Part shown: positions 55,303 to 64,000 of the stretch, piece by piece | How the letters are laid out: each line of letters starts with the position of its first letter | Numbering within the stretch: position 1 is the first letter of the stretch | Assembly: GCA_019359245.1 (NCBI GenBank) | Contig: JAHHHR010000032.1 | Location: 1 to 64,000, forward strand | Length of the DNA: 64,000 nucleotides | Source of the DNA: Nostoc desertorum CM1-VF14 | GTDB taxonomy: Bacteria; Cyanobacteriota; Cyanobacteriia; Cyanobacteriales; Nostocaceae | Direction: 5' to 3' | Notes under the pieces: generated by a model | What the model saw: the letters and a program-made list of their open reading frames with translations, nothing else | Database searches by the model: none | Told to the model about the DNA's origin: nothing | Program-made: the position numbers and the translations under genes

Positions 55303-55339
55303 GTCATTTGTCCTTAGTTATTTGCAAAGGGCAAATGAC
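55303..55339. terminator. Hairpin between convergent rpsD and moaA
   Basis: GTCATTTGTCC (55303-55313) pairs with GGGCAAATGAC (55329-55339), with one G-T pair. It lies between two converging genes and may terminate both. The GTCATTTGTC wording also occurs in cyanobacterial short repeats. Confidence 0.5.
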
Positions 55340-55345
55340 CAATGA

Positions 55346-56332
55346 CTATCCGCCAATTTGCGACATGGTGCGGGTATATGTACCTAAAATGCCAGAATCG
55401 CGTCCTTTAAAGTTAATTTCTGGCTTGATTCCCAGTAAATGCCTTACCTGCTCTTGTAATTGAGCGGTGGTAGTGCCAGAACGTAAAGCAGTTTTTAAAT
55501 CTATTTGACCAGTTTCATTCAATAAACAGGGACGCAGCCAGCCATCGGCACTCAGACGCATCCGGTTACAACGATCGCAAAAACATTCTGACATCTGACT
55601 AATAAATCCCAGTGTCCCCTTCGCACCGGGAATTTGAAAGACATCAGCAGGACCAGCGCCACGAACTTGTGATTCTGTCAAGCCCCAGCGCTCGCGGATT
55701 TGTTGTCGTAAATCGGCTGAAGATACCCAACCGCGATCGCCAAATAAATGTAGATTACCAATAGGCATGAATTCAATAAATCGAACGTGCCATTGTTTGT
55801 CAATTGTCAAAGCAGCTAAATCTAGAACTTCGTGGTCATTAACCCCAGGAATCACCACTACATTCAGCTTTAGGGGGTCGAATCCGACCTGATGGGCAGC
55901 TTGAATCCCATGCCAAACTTGTTGCCAACGAGAACGTCCCTGATTACCAATAATTTGATCAAAAATGTCGGGATCAAGAGAGTCCAGACTAATATTAATT
56001 CGTCGCAAACCAGCATTGTAGAGGTTTTGTGCCATCGGAGCCAGCAAAAAACCGTTGGTGGTCATTGAGAGGTCTTGAGTTTGAGGAAAAGAGGCGATCG
56101 CGCTTACCAAATCTACCACGCGCGGACGCAATAAGGGTTCACCCCCAGTCAACCGAAACCGATTAAAGCCTACCGGAATAAATACCTCTTCAATTAAGGT
56201 GAGTAGTTCCTCATCAGTCAACAGTTGTTGCTTGAGAATATAATCCAGTTCTACTCCCTCTGGCATACAGTATTGACAACGAAAATTGCAGCGATCGATT
56301 AAGCTTATGCGGAGGTAGTCTACCTGGTTCAT
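55346..56332 (-). CDS. moaA: GTP 3',8-cyclase MoaA (molybdenum cofactor synthesis)
   Basis: 328 residues. Radical-SAM cluster C-x3-C-x2-C in DRCNFRCQYC near residue 14, GGEPLLRP, and a second iron-sulfur site in CFCDRCNRMRLSADGWLRPC with the partner Cys. The C-terminal Gly-Gly tail (SQIGG) needed for activity is present. It converts GTP to 3',8-cyclo-GTP, the first step of molybdopterin synthesis, needed for nitrate reductase. Monocistronic; no other moa genes in the window. Confidence 0.96.
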   Translation of the reverse strand: MNQVDYLRISLIDRCNFRCQYCMPEGVELDYILKQQLLTDEELLTLIEEVFIPVGFNRFRLTGGEPLLRPRVVDLVSAIASFPQTQDLSMTTNGFLLAPMAQNLYNAGLRRINISLDSLDPDIFDQIIGNQGRSRWQQVWHGIQAAHQVGFDPLKLNVVVIPGVNDHEVLDLAALTIDKQWHVRFIEFMPIGNLHLFGDRGWVSSADLRQQIRERWGLTESQVRGAGPADVFQIPGAKGTLGFISQMSECFCDRCNRMRLSADGWLRPCLLNETGQIDLKTALRSGTTTAQLQEQVRHLLGIKPEINFKGRDSGILGTYTRTMSQIGG

Positions 56333-56494
56333 TGTTTTATTTTTATTGTCTCTGATTAATTAAAGACTTTACAAAGGTGGTTTACTTCTTCCTACTATAT
56401 TTGTTGTAGCTCAAAATACCGTACTCCCCCTTAAGTGAGAGTCCACAGATTGTGGCATAATAAGCCGATCGCATCCACTCGTTAGTCATCAATC

Positions 56495-57526
56495 GTGCAA
56501 GACACCGACTCCATAAACGACCTTGCTGCGGCTTTACTACAGCCAGCAGATATCAGCTTTGAACTGCCCGATCCAGAAGATGAACAGATTCTAGAGTCAG
56601 ATTTTCAACAGCAGCTAGAAGTAGCTTGGCAGGTATGCGATCGCTTTGATTTGCAAACTGAAATCTGGCGGGGGCGAATTTTACGGGCTATCCGCGACAG
56701 AGAGAAAGTGGGTGGTGACGGACGTGGTACTGGCTTTTTGCGATGGCTAAAAGAGCGGGAAATCAGCAAAAGTCAAGCTTATGCCTGGATTCAACTGGCG
56801 AATAGTGCCGATACTCTCATCGAAGACGGTAAACTTGATCCCGGATCTGTAAACAACTTCAGCAAACGGGCATTTGTTGAAACCTCCAAAGCAGTCCCAG
56901 AAGTGCAACAGATGGTGAGTGAAGCCGCCCAAAAAGGCGATCGCATCACCAGGCGGGAAGTGCGTCAACTCAGCGATGAATGGACAGCCATGTCCTCAGA
57001 TTTATTACCCGAAGCAGTTAAAGAAAAAGCAGCAGATAACACCCTTCCACCGCGCTACATTGCCCCACTGGTGAAGGAAATGGAAAAACTGCCAGAATCG
57101 CACCAAAAATTTATCCAAAAGGAAATTGCTGCTAACCCTGATGTGGATACCCTAAAACAGGTAACTACCGAAGCGCGTAACTTGGCCAAATATCTTAAAG
57201 GGGCGGCTCAAGTCCAGGCGCTAACGCAGGAAAATATTGATATTGAAACAGCCTTAGAAGAAGCGCAAAGAGTCGGCTGTTTGAGTATTGCTGCTGACTT
57301 GGTAAATCAAGCATCACAAATTGAACAAACGATCGCTAAACTCTATATGACTTGGAAACGAATCGGTAATTTAGCAGATCGATTATATGTAGATACTGGC
57401 GCAAGTACACCCAACTTGCGATCGCTCCTCACTTGCTTGGAACCTCTGGGAGGTGAAATCATGGAATTGCAACTTAGTGGTGCGACTGAACACACTGTAC
57501 GTCTGCAAATTCAGGAAACGAGTTAA
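56495..57526 (+). CDS. Conserved cyanobacterial hypothetical protein (343 aa)
   Basis: GTG start. Soluble, mostly helical. The N-terminus is acidic (PDPEDEQILESDFQQQ), then comes a segment EIWRGRILRAIRDREK-x-GGDGRGTGFLRWLKEREISKSQAYAWIQLA that looks like a DNA-binding helix-turn-helix (SKSQAYAWIQ). A helical region and a small C-terminal alpha/beta domain (SLLTCLEPLGGEIMELQL) follow. A DNA-related role is suggested by the helix-turn-helix look only. It is divergent from moaA across 160 bp. Confidence 0.7.
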   Translation: MQDTDSINDLAAALLQPADISFELPDPEDEQILESDFQQQLEVAWQVCDRFDLQTEIWRGRILRAIRDREKVGGDGRGTGFLRWLKEREISKSQAYAWIQLANSADTLIEDGKLDPGSVNNFSKRAFVETSKAVPEVQQMVSEAAQKGDRITRREVRQLSDEWTAMSSDLLPEAVKEKAADNTLPPRYIAPLVKEMEKLPESHQKFIQKEIAANPDVDTLKQVTTEARNLAKYLKGAAQVQALTQENIDIETALEEAQRVGCLSIAADLVNQASQIEQTIAKLYMTWKRIGNLADRLYVDTGASTPNLRSLLTCLEPLGGEIMELQLSGATEHTVRLQIQETS

Positions 57527-57796
57527 AGAATAGGCATCGCCCATGTCCGCGAAGTTACGAGAATTAAACAGTCAAACGGGCCGTTAGAAACCGCGTCTAC
57601 ATAGAAGTGGGTTTCAAAACCTTAATTTATCCTTAATCTGTGGAGGCGGACTACCCTTCTCTTCGAAAGGCTGCGCCCTAAGCGTAACTATACCGCAGGC
57701 TTTACGGGAAGGCTTCTCTAGGAGACGCTACGCGAACGCCTACGTTTGTGTAGCTGCGAATTCCATTGCCTTGGCTCTAGTTTGACTGTTCATTTT
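57527..57796. repeat. Dispersed repeat sequence
   Basis: GGCTTCTCTAGGAGACGCTACGCGAACGCC at 57711-57740 and CTTCGAAAGGCTGCGCCCTAAGCG just before it belong to the highly iterated intergenic repeats of heterocystous cyanobacteria. No gene is present. It lies downstream of the exoprotein gene and the hypothetical gene, both ending here. Confidence 0.55.
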
Positions 57797-60160
57797 CTAA
57801 TTAGCAGCGCAAGATGTAGCGGTGAGCGCAGAGTTATGGGGCGAGGCAGTAGGAACTTGAGCAACTAAAACCACGTTCCCATTGGCATCCATAACCCATC
57901 CTTGAGCTTCCACAATTTCATTAGGTTCATTGACAGAATTAACTTTCTGTGATTTTTCTTCTGTGTCTCGCTGCGCCTTAACAGCCACTCTTTTCTGAAT
58001 ACCACCAGCAAGATTCTGACTCTCTGGAGAGAGTGCGATCCAATCTGCCAGCACCGCATCATCAGATATTAATGGCTGTGTAGGATCGGCTACTATTCCT
58101 CCACGCCCAGTAGCAATAAATGAACTCCTGGCTATTTTTCCACCAGAATCACAACCAGCAGCAATTTGCTGCGAAGCATCAACTAGATTTACGGGTAGTT
58201 CGACTAATCCTTTACTGGGGTCAGCATCTGGTGAGTTGATTTGTACAGTGCCATTTAATGTAGGGTTTTGCTGAGAAAACGCGGTGATGTCACTTGTTAG
58301 CAGCCTACTTGGGTCTAGTGGCTCTTTAGGGTTCAACAGCCTCTCTACTTCTGCACGGGTGCGCGGCACAAAACCAAAGATACTCTTAGCGGTGATTGTG
58401 ATTCTACCACCAGAGGCAGACAAGGCATTGGCGATGATATCGTTATTTTCAGAAGGAGTGGTGACAAGGAAGCCATTAGGTGCATTAATGGTGATATTAC
58501 CGCCATCTCCATCACCCTGTGCATTAGTGGTTATTTTACTTCCGTGGCGCATCATTAATATGTCTTGCACGTCTAACGTAATATTCCCGCCCCGTCCTGA
58601 CTCACTATCAGATGTGAGGCTTGCTTGATTATCTAGAGAAATAGAGCTACTAGTAATATTGAGATCACCTGCTTTCCCTAGAGTGGGTACATTCTCTGGG
58701 TAGTTGTAATTTTTGAATTCACTGCTCACAGTTACTTTAGCCCCATCCTGAATAATCAATTTCCCTGTGGTTATTTTCACACTTCCAGCATCTCCAGAAG
58801 TGTTAGTTGAAGCAAACAAGCCACTTGAGGTTCCAATGATCTCCACAGACTTGGAGGCATTCACGGTCAAATCTCCTCCTGCTCCTGTACCTGGTATTAA
58901 TTGTGAGTTCGCAATAGAATCTGTTGCTATCTTTCCCCCATCTTGAATAAGCAAACTCCCAGTATTGATTATTATCTCACCTGCTTTTCCGGCAACAGCA
59001 GTTGAACTAAATAATGAACTAGCTGTACTCCCATCTGGTGAAAGACTACTACCAATGATCTCCACTGACTTCGAGGCATTCACGGTCAACTTTCCCCCAT
59101 CACCCTGGCCTCTGGTAGAAGTAGCTATTTGTGCACCACCCCGAACAATTAATTTACTGCTGCTAATATTTAAGTCTCCGCCATTACTAGCGCCAGTAGT
59201 TTGAGTTGATAATAGCACACGATCACCAATTAATTCTACTGAGTTACCCTGCACCTGGATAGTACCGCCATTACCATCTTTATTGGTAGCTATTACTCTA
59301 GATGGAATATTAGAACTATTAATAGTTCGCCCAGTTAGTTGAATATTTTGGAAATTTTGGACACCTTGATACCTCAAAACCCAACCTTGGTTTGTTGGAT
59401 TCAGACTAACCAGACTATTAGCACCGACACTTCCTAGCTCAATTCTTCCCGACGCTGCTGTTAAATTTCCGCCCTCTAGCGTTATATCGCCGCCTACAAG
59501 TGCCAAAGTTTTATCTGGCTGCACTTGTAGACCAAGACCAACAGGGTTCCGCTCGCCGTTTGGATTTACTTGAGATTGAGATTGATTGCGGATGGGAGCC
59601 GCAGTGGCTCCGAACTGTAAACCAATGGGAACACTTAGTGTCAGCAGGGGTGTTGTTTGAGCATCTGTGGCACTAAACTTAGTACCATCGCCAAAGTTCA
59701 GGCTACTCGCCGTACTCGCTACAAAGGAACCACCAATTTGTAAAGAAGCATTGGGGCCAAAAATAATTCCGTTGGGATTAATTAAAAACAGATTAGCTTG
59801 AGCTTTAATGATGCCTTCAATATTAGAAACAAACTTCCCTGTTACCCTGCTAATAATGTTCTGAACTCCTACATCAGTATTATTAAATTCAGCCGTAGTT
59901 TTATCAAGTACGGAAAACTCTTTGAAACTGTGGAACAAATTACTGCCTATTTTGGTTCCACCTTCAATGGTTATGACATTATTTTTATCTGGTGGTGTAA
60001 CTTGAGAATTATTAGGTAAAGTCGCATCTGGGATAATTTGGGCAATGGCACAATTTGCAGAAAAAGCTATTGCACTAGTTATTACAAATCCTACACTGTG
60101 GCAGCAAGCCCAAACATTACCCATATTGGATATTGCACCCTTTAAATGAATTTTCATCAA
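57797..60160 (-). CDS. Filamentous-hemagglutinin-like TPS exoprotein
   Basis: 787 residues. Signal peptide (SVGFVITSAIAFSANCAIAQ), then the two-partner secretion domain: NLFHSFKEFSV, IISRVTG, LFLINPNGIIFGPNASL (NPNG motif). Next come imperfect beta-helix repeats (GGDLTVNASKSVEIIG, DGAKVTVSS). A conserved end region has CDSGGKIARSSFIATGRGG, VLADW and a final ATSCAAN. It should be threaded through an outer-membrane TpsB pore and fold as an extracellular beta-helix adhesin; the pore gene is not in the window. A near paralogue lies at 61437-63884. Confidence 0.9.
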   Translation of the reverse strand: MMKIHLKGAISNMGNVWACCHSVGFVITSAIAFSANCAIAQIIPDATLPNNSQVTPPDKNNVITIEGGTKIGSNLFHSFKEFSVLDKTTAEFNNTDVGVQNIISRVTGKFVSNIEGIIKAQANLFLINPNGIIFGPNASLQIGGSFVASTASSLNFGDGTKFSATDAQTTPLLTLSVPIGLQFGATAAPIRNQSQSQVNPNGERNPVGLGLQVQPDKTLALVGGDITLEGGNLTAASGRIELGSVGANSLVSLNPTNQGWVLRYQGVQNFQNIQLTGRTINSSNIPSRVIATNKDGNGGTIQVQGNSVELIGDRVLLSTQTTGASNGGDLNISSSKLIVRGGAQIATSTRGQGDGGKLTVNASKSVEIIGSSLSPDGSTASSLFSSTAVAGKAGEIIINTGSLLIQDGGKIATDSIANSQLIPGTGAGGDLTVNASKSVEIIGTSSGLFASTNTSGDAGSVKITTGKLIIQDGAKVTVSSEFKNYNYPENVPTLGKAGDLNITSSSISLDNQASLTSDSESGRGGNITLDVQDILMMRHGSKITTNAQGDGDGGNITINAPNGFLVTTPSENNDIIANALSASGGRITITAKSIFGFVPRTRAEVERLLNPKEPLDPSRLLTSDITAFSQQNPTLNGTVQINSPDADPSKGLVELPVNLVDASQQIAAGCDSGGKIARSSFIATGRGGIVADPTQPLISDDAVLADWIALSPESQNLAGGIQKRVAVKAQRDTEEKSQKVNSVNEPNEIVEAQGWVMDANGNVVLVAQVPTASPHNSALTATSCAAN

Positions 60161-60556
60161 TAGTCATTTTGAGCGAAGCTAAGTGGAGTGTTTGTGTAGC
60201 ATCTAAAAGAGAAGAATATATAACAATACGCTTGGGTTAGCGCCAAAAACCCAACTTAAAATTTTTATTAACCCAAGCATATTAAAATATATAGAACTCA
60301 TGTTTCATATTTGAAATACACATAAAGTGGATTAGCAAAGGGTAACGCACCACCCAAAGATTTTGGTGCGTTACGGACTACTTAGATTGTTTCAAAAATC
60401 AGATTGGATTGCTATGGGGTTTAAGTCCTACACTAAGTGCTTCACTATGCTTTAGTGCGTATCATGCCTTAAGCAAGCTCCAGCATGATAACAAAATATA
60501 TTTTAAAACATTCTCTTCAGTAAAATGAAAAGATAGTAATTAAGTTGACAATCCTG
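60161..60556. other. Gap with inverted repeat
   Basis: 396 bp without a gene. GTAACGCACCA (60342-60352) pairs perfectly with TGGTGCGTTAC (60364-60374), a dispersed cyanobacterial palindrome that could terminate the small peptide gene on the right. The promoter for the exoprotein should lie at 60161-60340. Confidence 0.55.
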
Positions 60557-60832
60557 TTAAGGTTTACATACTCTATAACCGTAATCATCCAACCAGCAAG
60601 TCTCCTTAAGTTCCTTAGAGTGAACTACATCTGCAAAGTTATGAAATTCTTGCTTATCAACAGCATCATTCAATTCAATTGATTCTGAGTTGATACTGCT
60701 TTGTGATTCGCCAGTAGTCTCTTTTGATGTACTTTCATCTTCGAACGCAACATCTTTTTTAGAGTTCTTCAGGTCTTTACTCAATTTGTTTTGAATCTCG
60801 TCTGTTAGCAGTTGTGTATTTTGAGAATTCAT
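60557..60832 (-). CDS. Small peptide with Cys-bounded C-terminus (91 aa)
   Basis: From ATG 60832, with AAGGAGAG nine bases upstream, an excellent ribosome-binding site; the longer frame from 60922 has none. The first 70 residues are charged and Ser/Glu/Lys-rich (LLTDEIQNKLSKDLK, STSKETTGESQSS) and probably disordered. The last 13 are CWLDDYGYRVCKP, with two Cys nine residues apart. There is no signal peptide. It lies between two exoprotein genes on the same strand. The layout is that of a leader plus a short core or disulfide loop. No family recognised and no modifying enzyme next to it. Confidence 0.75.
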   Translation of the reverse strand: MNSQNTQLLTDEIQNKLSKDLKNSKKDVAFEDESTSKETTGESQSSINSESIELNDAVDKQEFHNFADVVHSKELKETCWLDDYGYRVCKP

Positions 60833-61436
60833 GACTTTTGCTCTCCTTGCAGATTGGTAAATGTGTGAACTTATCTTGTAATGTACTAATTTAACCTGAT
60901 TTCTATTAGTACAGTTTGGCAATTAAGGAATTAAGAATACGGGATCTATAAGGAAACGAAAGAGTTAAGCTACTAAACTTGCGAACTCTCATAATTATGA
61001 CTTCAGCTTGGCTAGTAACAATTACGCATTGCCTAATAAAACTTCATATATGCTGAATTTTCTTAAAGCATTCATGAATCTGGCTGCTAACCGTTCATCA
61101 CTTAAGAGGATTGAGTAATTGATATCATCCTCAACTCTCATACCTGCTTACGATTTGGATAACCCCACAGGCTAAAGCCTTAGCATTAGCCGTTTCATCT
61201 TTCTCATACCGTCAGAAAAAGCCAACACCCCCACAGATGAGTTGGATACGAGGAGCGGCTTGTGTGAAGGTTATTGCGGATAGCGATCGCACCCACAGAT
61301 GAGTTGAGTAGAAAAGGCGATCGCTTCTATGAAGGTCATTGCGAATCAGCGATGTCTACGATAAGCTACGCCAACGCCCTGACACTTGAATTCAGCCAAA
61401 AGGGCGATCGCACCAACAAAACGAGAATCTAGATAT
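60833..61436. other. Gap with an imperfect tandem duplication
   Basis: 604 bp without a gene. CCCACAGATGAGTTG recurs at about 61230 and 61291, each followed by an AAGGTNATTGCG segment, so a unit of about 60 bp is duplicated. Promoter of the small peptide gene should lie at 60850-60950. The left part is otherwise unremarkable. Confidence 0.5.
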
Positions 61437-63884
61437 TTAATTACCAGTGCAAGATGAAGCGACGAGTGAGGAGCTACGAGGCGAGGCAGTGGGTACTTGA
61501 GCAACCAAAACCACGTTCCCATCGGCATCCCTTACCCACCCTTGGGCTTCCACAATTTGAGTAGGTTCATTGACAGAATTAAATTTCTGTAATTTTTTTC
61601 CTGTGTTTTGCTGCGCCTTAACAGCCACTTTTTTCTGAATACCGCCAGCACTATTCTGACTCTCTGGAGAAAGTGTGATCCAATCTGCTAGCACCGCATC
61701 AGCCATCAACGGCTCTGTGGGATCGGGTGCTAGCCCTCCACGCCCAGTAGCAATAAATGAACTCCTTCCTATTTTTCCACCAGAATCACAACCAGCAACA
61801 ATTTCCTGCGAAGCTTCAACCAAATTTACAGGCAGTTCAAGTAAGCTTTTACTGGGGTCAGCATCTGGTATGTTTATTTGTACGGTGCCATTTAATGAAG
61901 CGTTTTGGTTAGAAAATGCCGTGATGTCACTTGTTTGCAACTTCTTCGGGTTTATTTCTTCTGGGTCAAGCGTCTCTACACCTGCACGGGTACGGGGCAC
62001 AAAACCAAAGATGTTCTTAGCGGTGATTGTGATTTTACCACCTGAGCCAGAGAAGGCATTGGCAGTGATATCGCTATTTCCAAAGGAAGGCGTGACAATG
62101 AAGCCATTAGGTGCATTGATAATGATATTACCGCCATCTCCACTAAGTCCTGCCGTACCTGCATTAGCGGTTATTATACTTTCGTGGCGCATCAATAATA
62201 AGTCCCGCACCTGTAGCGTAATATTTCCGCCTTTACCCGACTCACTATTAGATGTAAGTTTTCCTTTGTTGTCCAGAAGTATGGAGCGAGCGGTTATATT
62301 TAAATTGCCTGCTTCCCCTAACTTATTTGAATCTCCGATATTGATTACGTTTTTTCGAGCTTGGCTGCTCACAGTTATTGCAGCCCCATCCTTGATAATC
62401 AATTGCCCTGTAGTTAGGTTCAAGTTTCCACCATCTCCAGTCCCTTCAGTTCCAGAAGACAAGCCACTGAGTATAGAACCATTTGGTGAGGTTCCAATTA
62501 GTTCTACAGACTCAGAAGCATTCACTGTCAAGTTTCCTGCTTTTCCTGTAGCTGGTATAAGTTGGTTAAAAATAAAGCTATATATGCTCTCAGAGCTTGT
62601 TGATATTCTTGCCCCTCCTTGGATAAGCAGCTTTCTAGTATTAATTGTTATACCGCCAGCGTTTTGATCGCCATAACTTGCACTAAATAATCCACTGGAT
62701 ATTAAATCACTACCATCTCGGAGGAGAGGAATGGAAGTACCACCGATTAGTTCCACGGAATCTGAGGCGTTTATAGTCAATTGCCCCTGCAATTGTGCTC
62801 CATCTCTGACCACTAACTTCTTAGTAGTGATATTTATATTTCCAGGGTTTGCAGTGGAGAAACTCTGAGTAAACAGTTGCGTATCTTGTTCAATTACTAC
62901 AGACTCTGAGGCGTTCACTGTCAAATTCCCTGATGATTGCTCTTCCAAAGGATTAACTAGAACTAGGAAACTGCCAGCTATTCGCACAAGCTTGCCTTGC
63001 GTATAGATATTGCTGCCACCCTCTCCATGAGTATCTACGGTAGATGGAATTTCATTTAACTGGATGAGTTCGATATTTTGAAAATTCTGAACACCTTCAT
63101 ATCCAAATGCCCAACCTTGGTTCGTTGGACTTAAACTGACCAGACTATTACTAGCGACGCTTCCTAACTCAACTCTTCCGTCCTTGGCTGTTATATTCCC
63201 CCCTTCTAGCGTTATTTCACCACCTATAAGTGCCAAGGTTTTGTCTTCCTGCACCTGTAGACCAACGCCTTGTCCAAAGATATTCATTGCGCCATCTGGT
63301 GCTGCTTGGGATTGATTGCGGATGGGAGCCGCAGTTGCTCCGAATTGTAAACCAATGGGAACACTAAGTGTCAGCAGGGGTGTAGTTTGAGGAGATGTAG
63401 CACTAAACTTTGTACCATCAGCAAAGTTCAAGCTACTCGCCGTACTAGCCACAAACGAACCGCCGATATTTAAAGAAGCATTGGGCCCAAAAACAATGCC
63501 GTTAGGATTAATCAGAAACAGGTTGGCTGTGCCGTTAGCTTTCAGAATGCCATCTATATTAGAAATCGAATTGCCTGTTACCCGACTGATGATGTTTTGA
63601 ATATCTATTGCATTGTTAAAGTGGGCTGTCCTTCCCGCAGGGACAGAAAACTGTTCAAAGCTGTGGAACAAGTTTGTCCCACGAACTGCCCCACCATCAA
63701 TCTGGTCTATAGGCTGATCATCGATTGGCTTTGGTGTAATGATTGAACTTTCAGATCCAAGTGTGCCATCCTTTTCTATTTGGGCTAAGGCAAAACTCTC
63801 AAACAAAGTGAGCACTCCAGCAATTGCTAAAGTACTCACTATCCCTAATTCCCAGCACCAACTGCTTTGGTATCGAGACATCAC
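61437..63884 (-). CDS. Filamentous-hemagglutinin-like TPS exoprotein, paralogue
   Basis: 815 residues. Signal segment (GIVSTLAIAGVLTLFESFALAQ), TPS domain with NLFHSFEQFSVPAGRTAHFNNA, IISRVTG and LFLINPNGIVFGPNASL, then beta-helix repeats (GNLTVNASESVELIG). The end region CDSGGKIGRSSFIATGRGG, VLADW and SSCTGN is nearly the same as in the 57797-60160 protein. The middle is more diverged than the ends, as expected of an old duplication. It has its own upstream region at the right edge. Role: secreted surface adhesin or exoprotein. Confidence 0.9.
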   Translation of the reverse strand: MMSRYQSSWCWELGIVSTLAIAGVLTLFESFALAQIEKDGTLGSESSIITPKPIDDQPIDQIDGGAVRGTNLFHSFEQFSVPAGRTAHFNNAIDIQNIISRVTGNSISNIDGILKANGTANLFLINPNGIVFGPNASLNIGGSFVASTASSLNFADGTKFSATSPQTTPLLTLSVPIGLQFGATAAPIRNQSQAAPDGAMNIFGQGVGLQVQEDKTLALIGGEITLEGGNITAKDGRVELGSVASNSLVSLSPTNQGWAFGYEGVQNFQNIELIQLNEIPSTVDTHGEGGSNIYTQGKLVRIAGSFLVLVNPLEEQSSGNLTVNASESVVIEQDTQLFTQSFSTANPGNINITTKKLVVRDGAQLQGQLTINASDSVELIGGTSIPLLRDGSDLISSGLFSASYGDQNAGGITINTRKLLIQGGARISTSSESIYSFIFNQLIPATGKAGNLTVNASESVELIGTSPNGSILSGLSSGTEGTGDGGNLNLTTGQLIIKDGAAITVSSQARKNVINIGDSNKLGEAGNLNITARSILLDNKGKLTSNSESGKGGNITLQVRDLLLMRHESIITANAGTAGLSGDGGNIIINAPNGFIVTPSFGNSDITANAFSGSGGKITITAKNIFGFVPRTRAGVETLDPEEINPKKLQTSDITAFSNQNASLNGTVQINIPDADPSKSLLELPVNLVEASQEIVAGCDSGGKIGRSSFIATGRGGLAPDPTEPLMADAVLADWITLSPESQNSAGGIQKKVAVKAQQNTGKKLQKFNSVNEPTQIVEAQGWVRDADGNVVLVAQVPTASPRSSSLVASSCTGN

Positions 63885-64000
63885 TAACCTGCACCCAGAA
63901 AATAAGAGTATATTGAAATACTGTTCCTTGTTAATTAAGTTAAGTATAGTGATACTTGAGATTATCTTTTTAACCTAACTAGTAAATTCAAGGTTCAGCC
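63885..64000. other. Upstream region of the second exoprotein gene
   Basis: 116 bp of A+T-rich sequence at the window edge, presumably the promoter of the minus-strand gene. No motif could be assigned with confidence. Confidence 0.4.

Noticed and set aside
60557..60600. Tyr-Gly in the C-terminal peptide as a splicease (tyramine excision) motif
   Set aside because: A Tyr-Gly pair is too common, the leader is not of the nitrile-hydratase type, and the only radical-SAM gene in the window is moaA.
61675..62667. 330-codon plus-strand frame inside the second exoprotein gene
   Set aside because: It runs antisense to a gene with clear secretion-domain motifs and signal peptide, and has no family features.

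Overview
The window reads as chromosome of a filamentous heterocyst-forming cyanobacterium, most likely Nostoc or a close relative. hetR is complete at 52182-53081. The octamer GCGATCGC and its GCGATCG/CGATCGC fragments recur throughout. Short tandem repeats of the ATGCCCA/TGCCCCA type occur in several gaps, and housekeeping genes (rpsD, ilvB, moaA, a phosphate transporter) are of cyanobacterial type. No rRNA, tRNA or CRISPR array was seen.

Layout. 1-660: a possible mobile-element end and a broken short-chain dehydrogenase. 791-2386: a GlfT2-like glycosyltransferase. 2508-14561: a polyol-uptake and oxidation cassette. On the minus strand it runs binding protein, two permeases, ATPase, mannitol-type dehydrogenase and xylulokinase. 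A divergent plus-strand SDR dehydrogenase and a SorC-family regulator follow, then a minus-strand pair of a HAD phosphatase and a second mannitol-type dehydrogenase. 14562-24638 is sparse and partly decayed. It holds a possible DUF1392 protein, a hybrid-kinase remnant, a KGG-repeat stress protein, an RpaB-like response regulator and orphan genes. 24639-26634: an SDR that looks foreign, a conserved hypothetical and a small gene cut by an IS-like end.

26844-33574: a three-gene NHLP-type peptide export system (HlyD-like adaptor, C39-peptidase ABC transporter, second ABC transporter), with no recognisable leader peptide or maturase in the window. It meets a large phosphorelay response regulator tail to tail. 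36185-47015 is mostly core metabolism: a ferrochelatase-like protein with a His8 tail, an MFS carrier, acetolactate synthase with an added zinc ribbon, a TerB-like acidic protein, a PBP4-type peptidase, a GNAT acetyltransferase, a zinc alcohol dehydrogenase and a PiT phosphate carrier. 47798-50212: an EamA transporter carrying a coiled coil and four 81-bp repeats. A gap of about 2 kb then leads to hetR and holds a possible structured upstream ORF. rpsD, moaA and hypotheticals follow. 57797-63884: two paralogous filamentous-hemagglutinin-like exoproteins flank a 91-residue peptide gene with a Cys-bounded C-terminus.

How the parts work together. The polyol cassette would import mannitol, sorbitol or arabitol, oxidise them to ketoses and feed xylulose 5-phosphate into the pentose-phosphate/Calvin pool. 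This fits a facultatively heterotrophic or symbiotic Nostoc meeting fungal or plant polyols, although the substrate is inferred. The NHLP exporter would cleave and secrete peptides encoded elsewhere. Functions are assigned from motifs and remembered family features; no database search was run.
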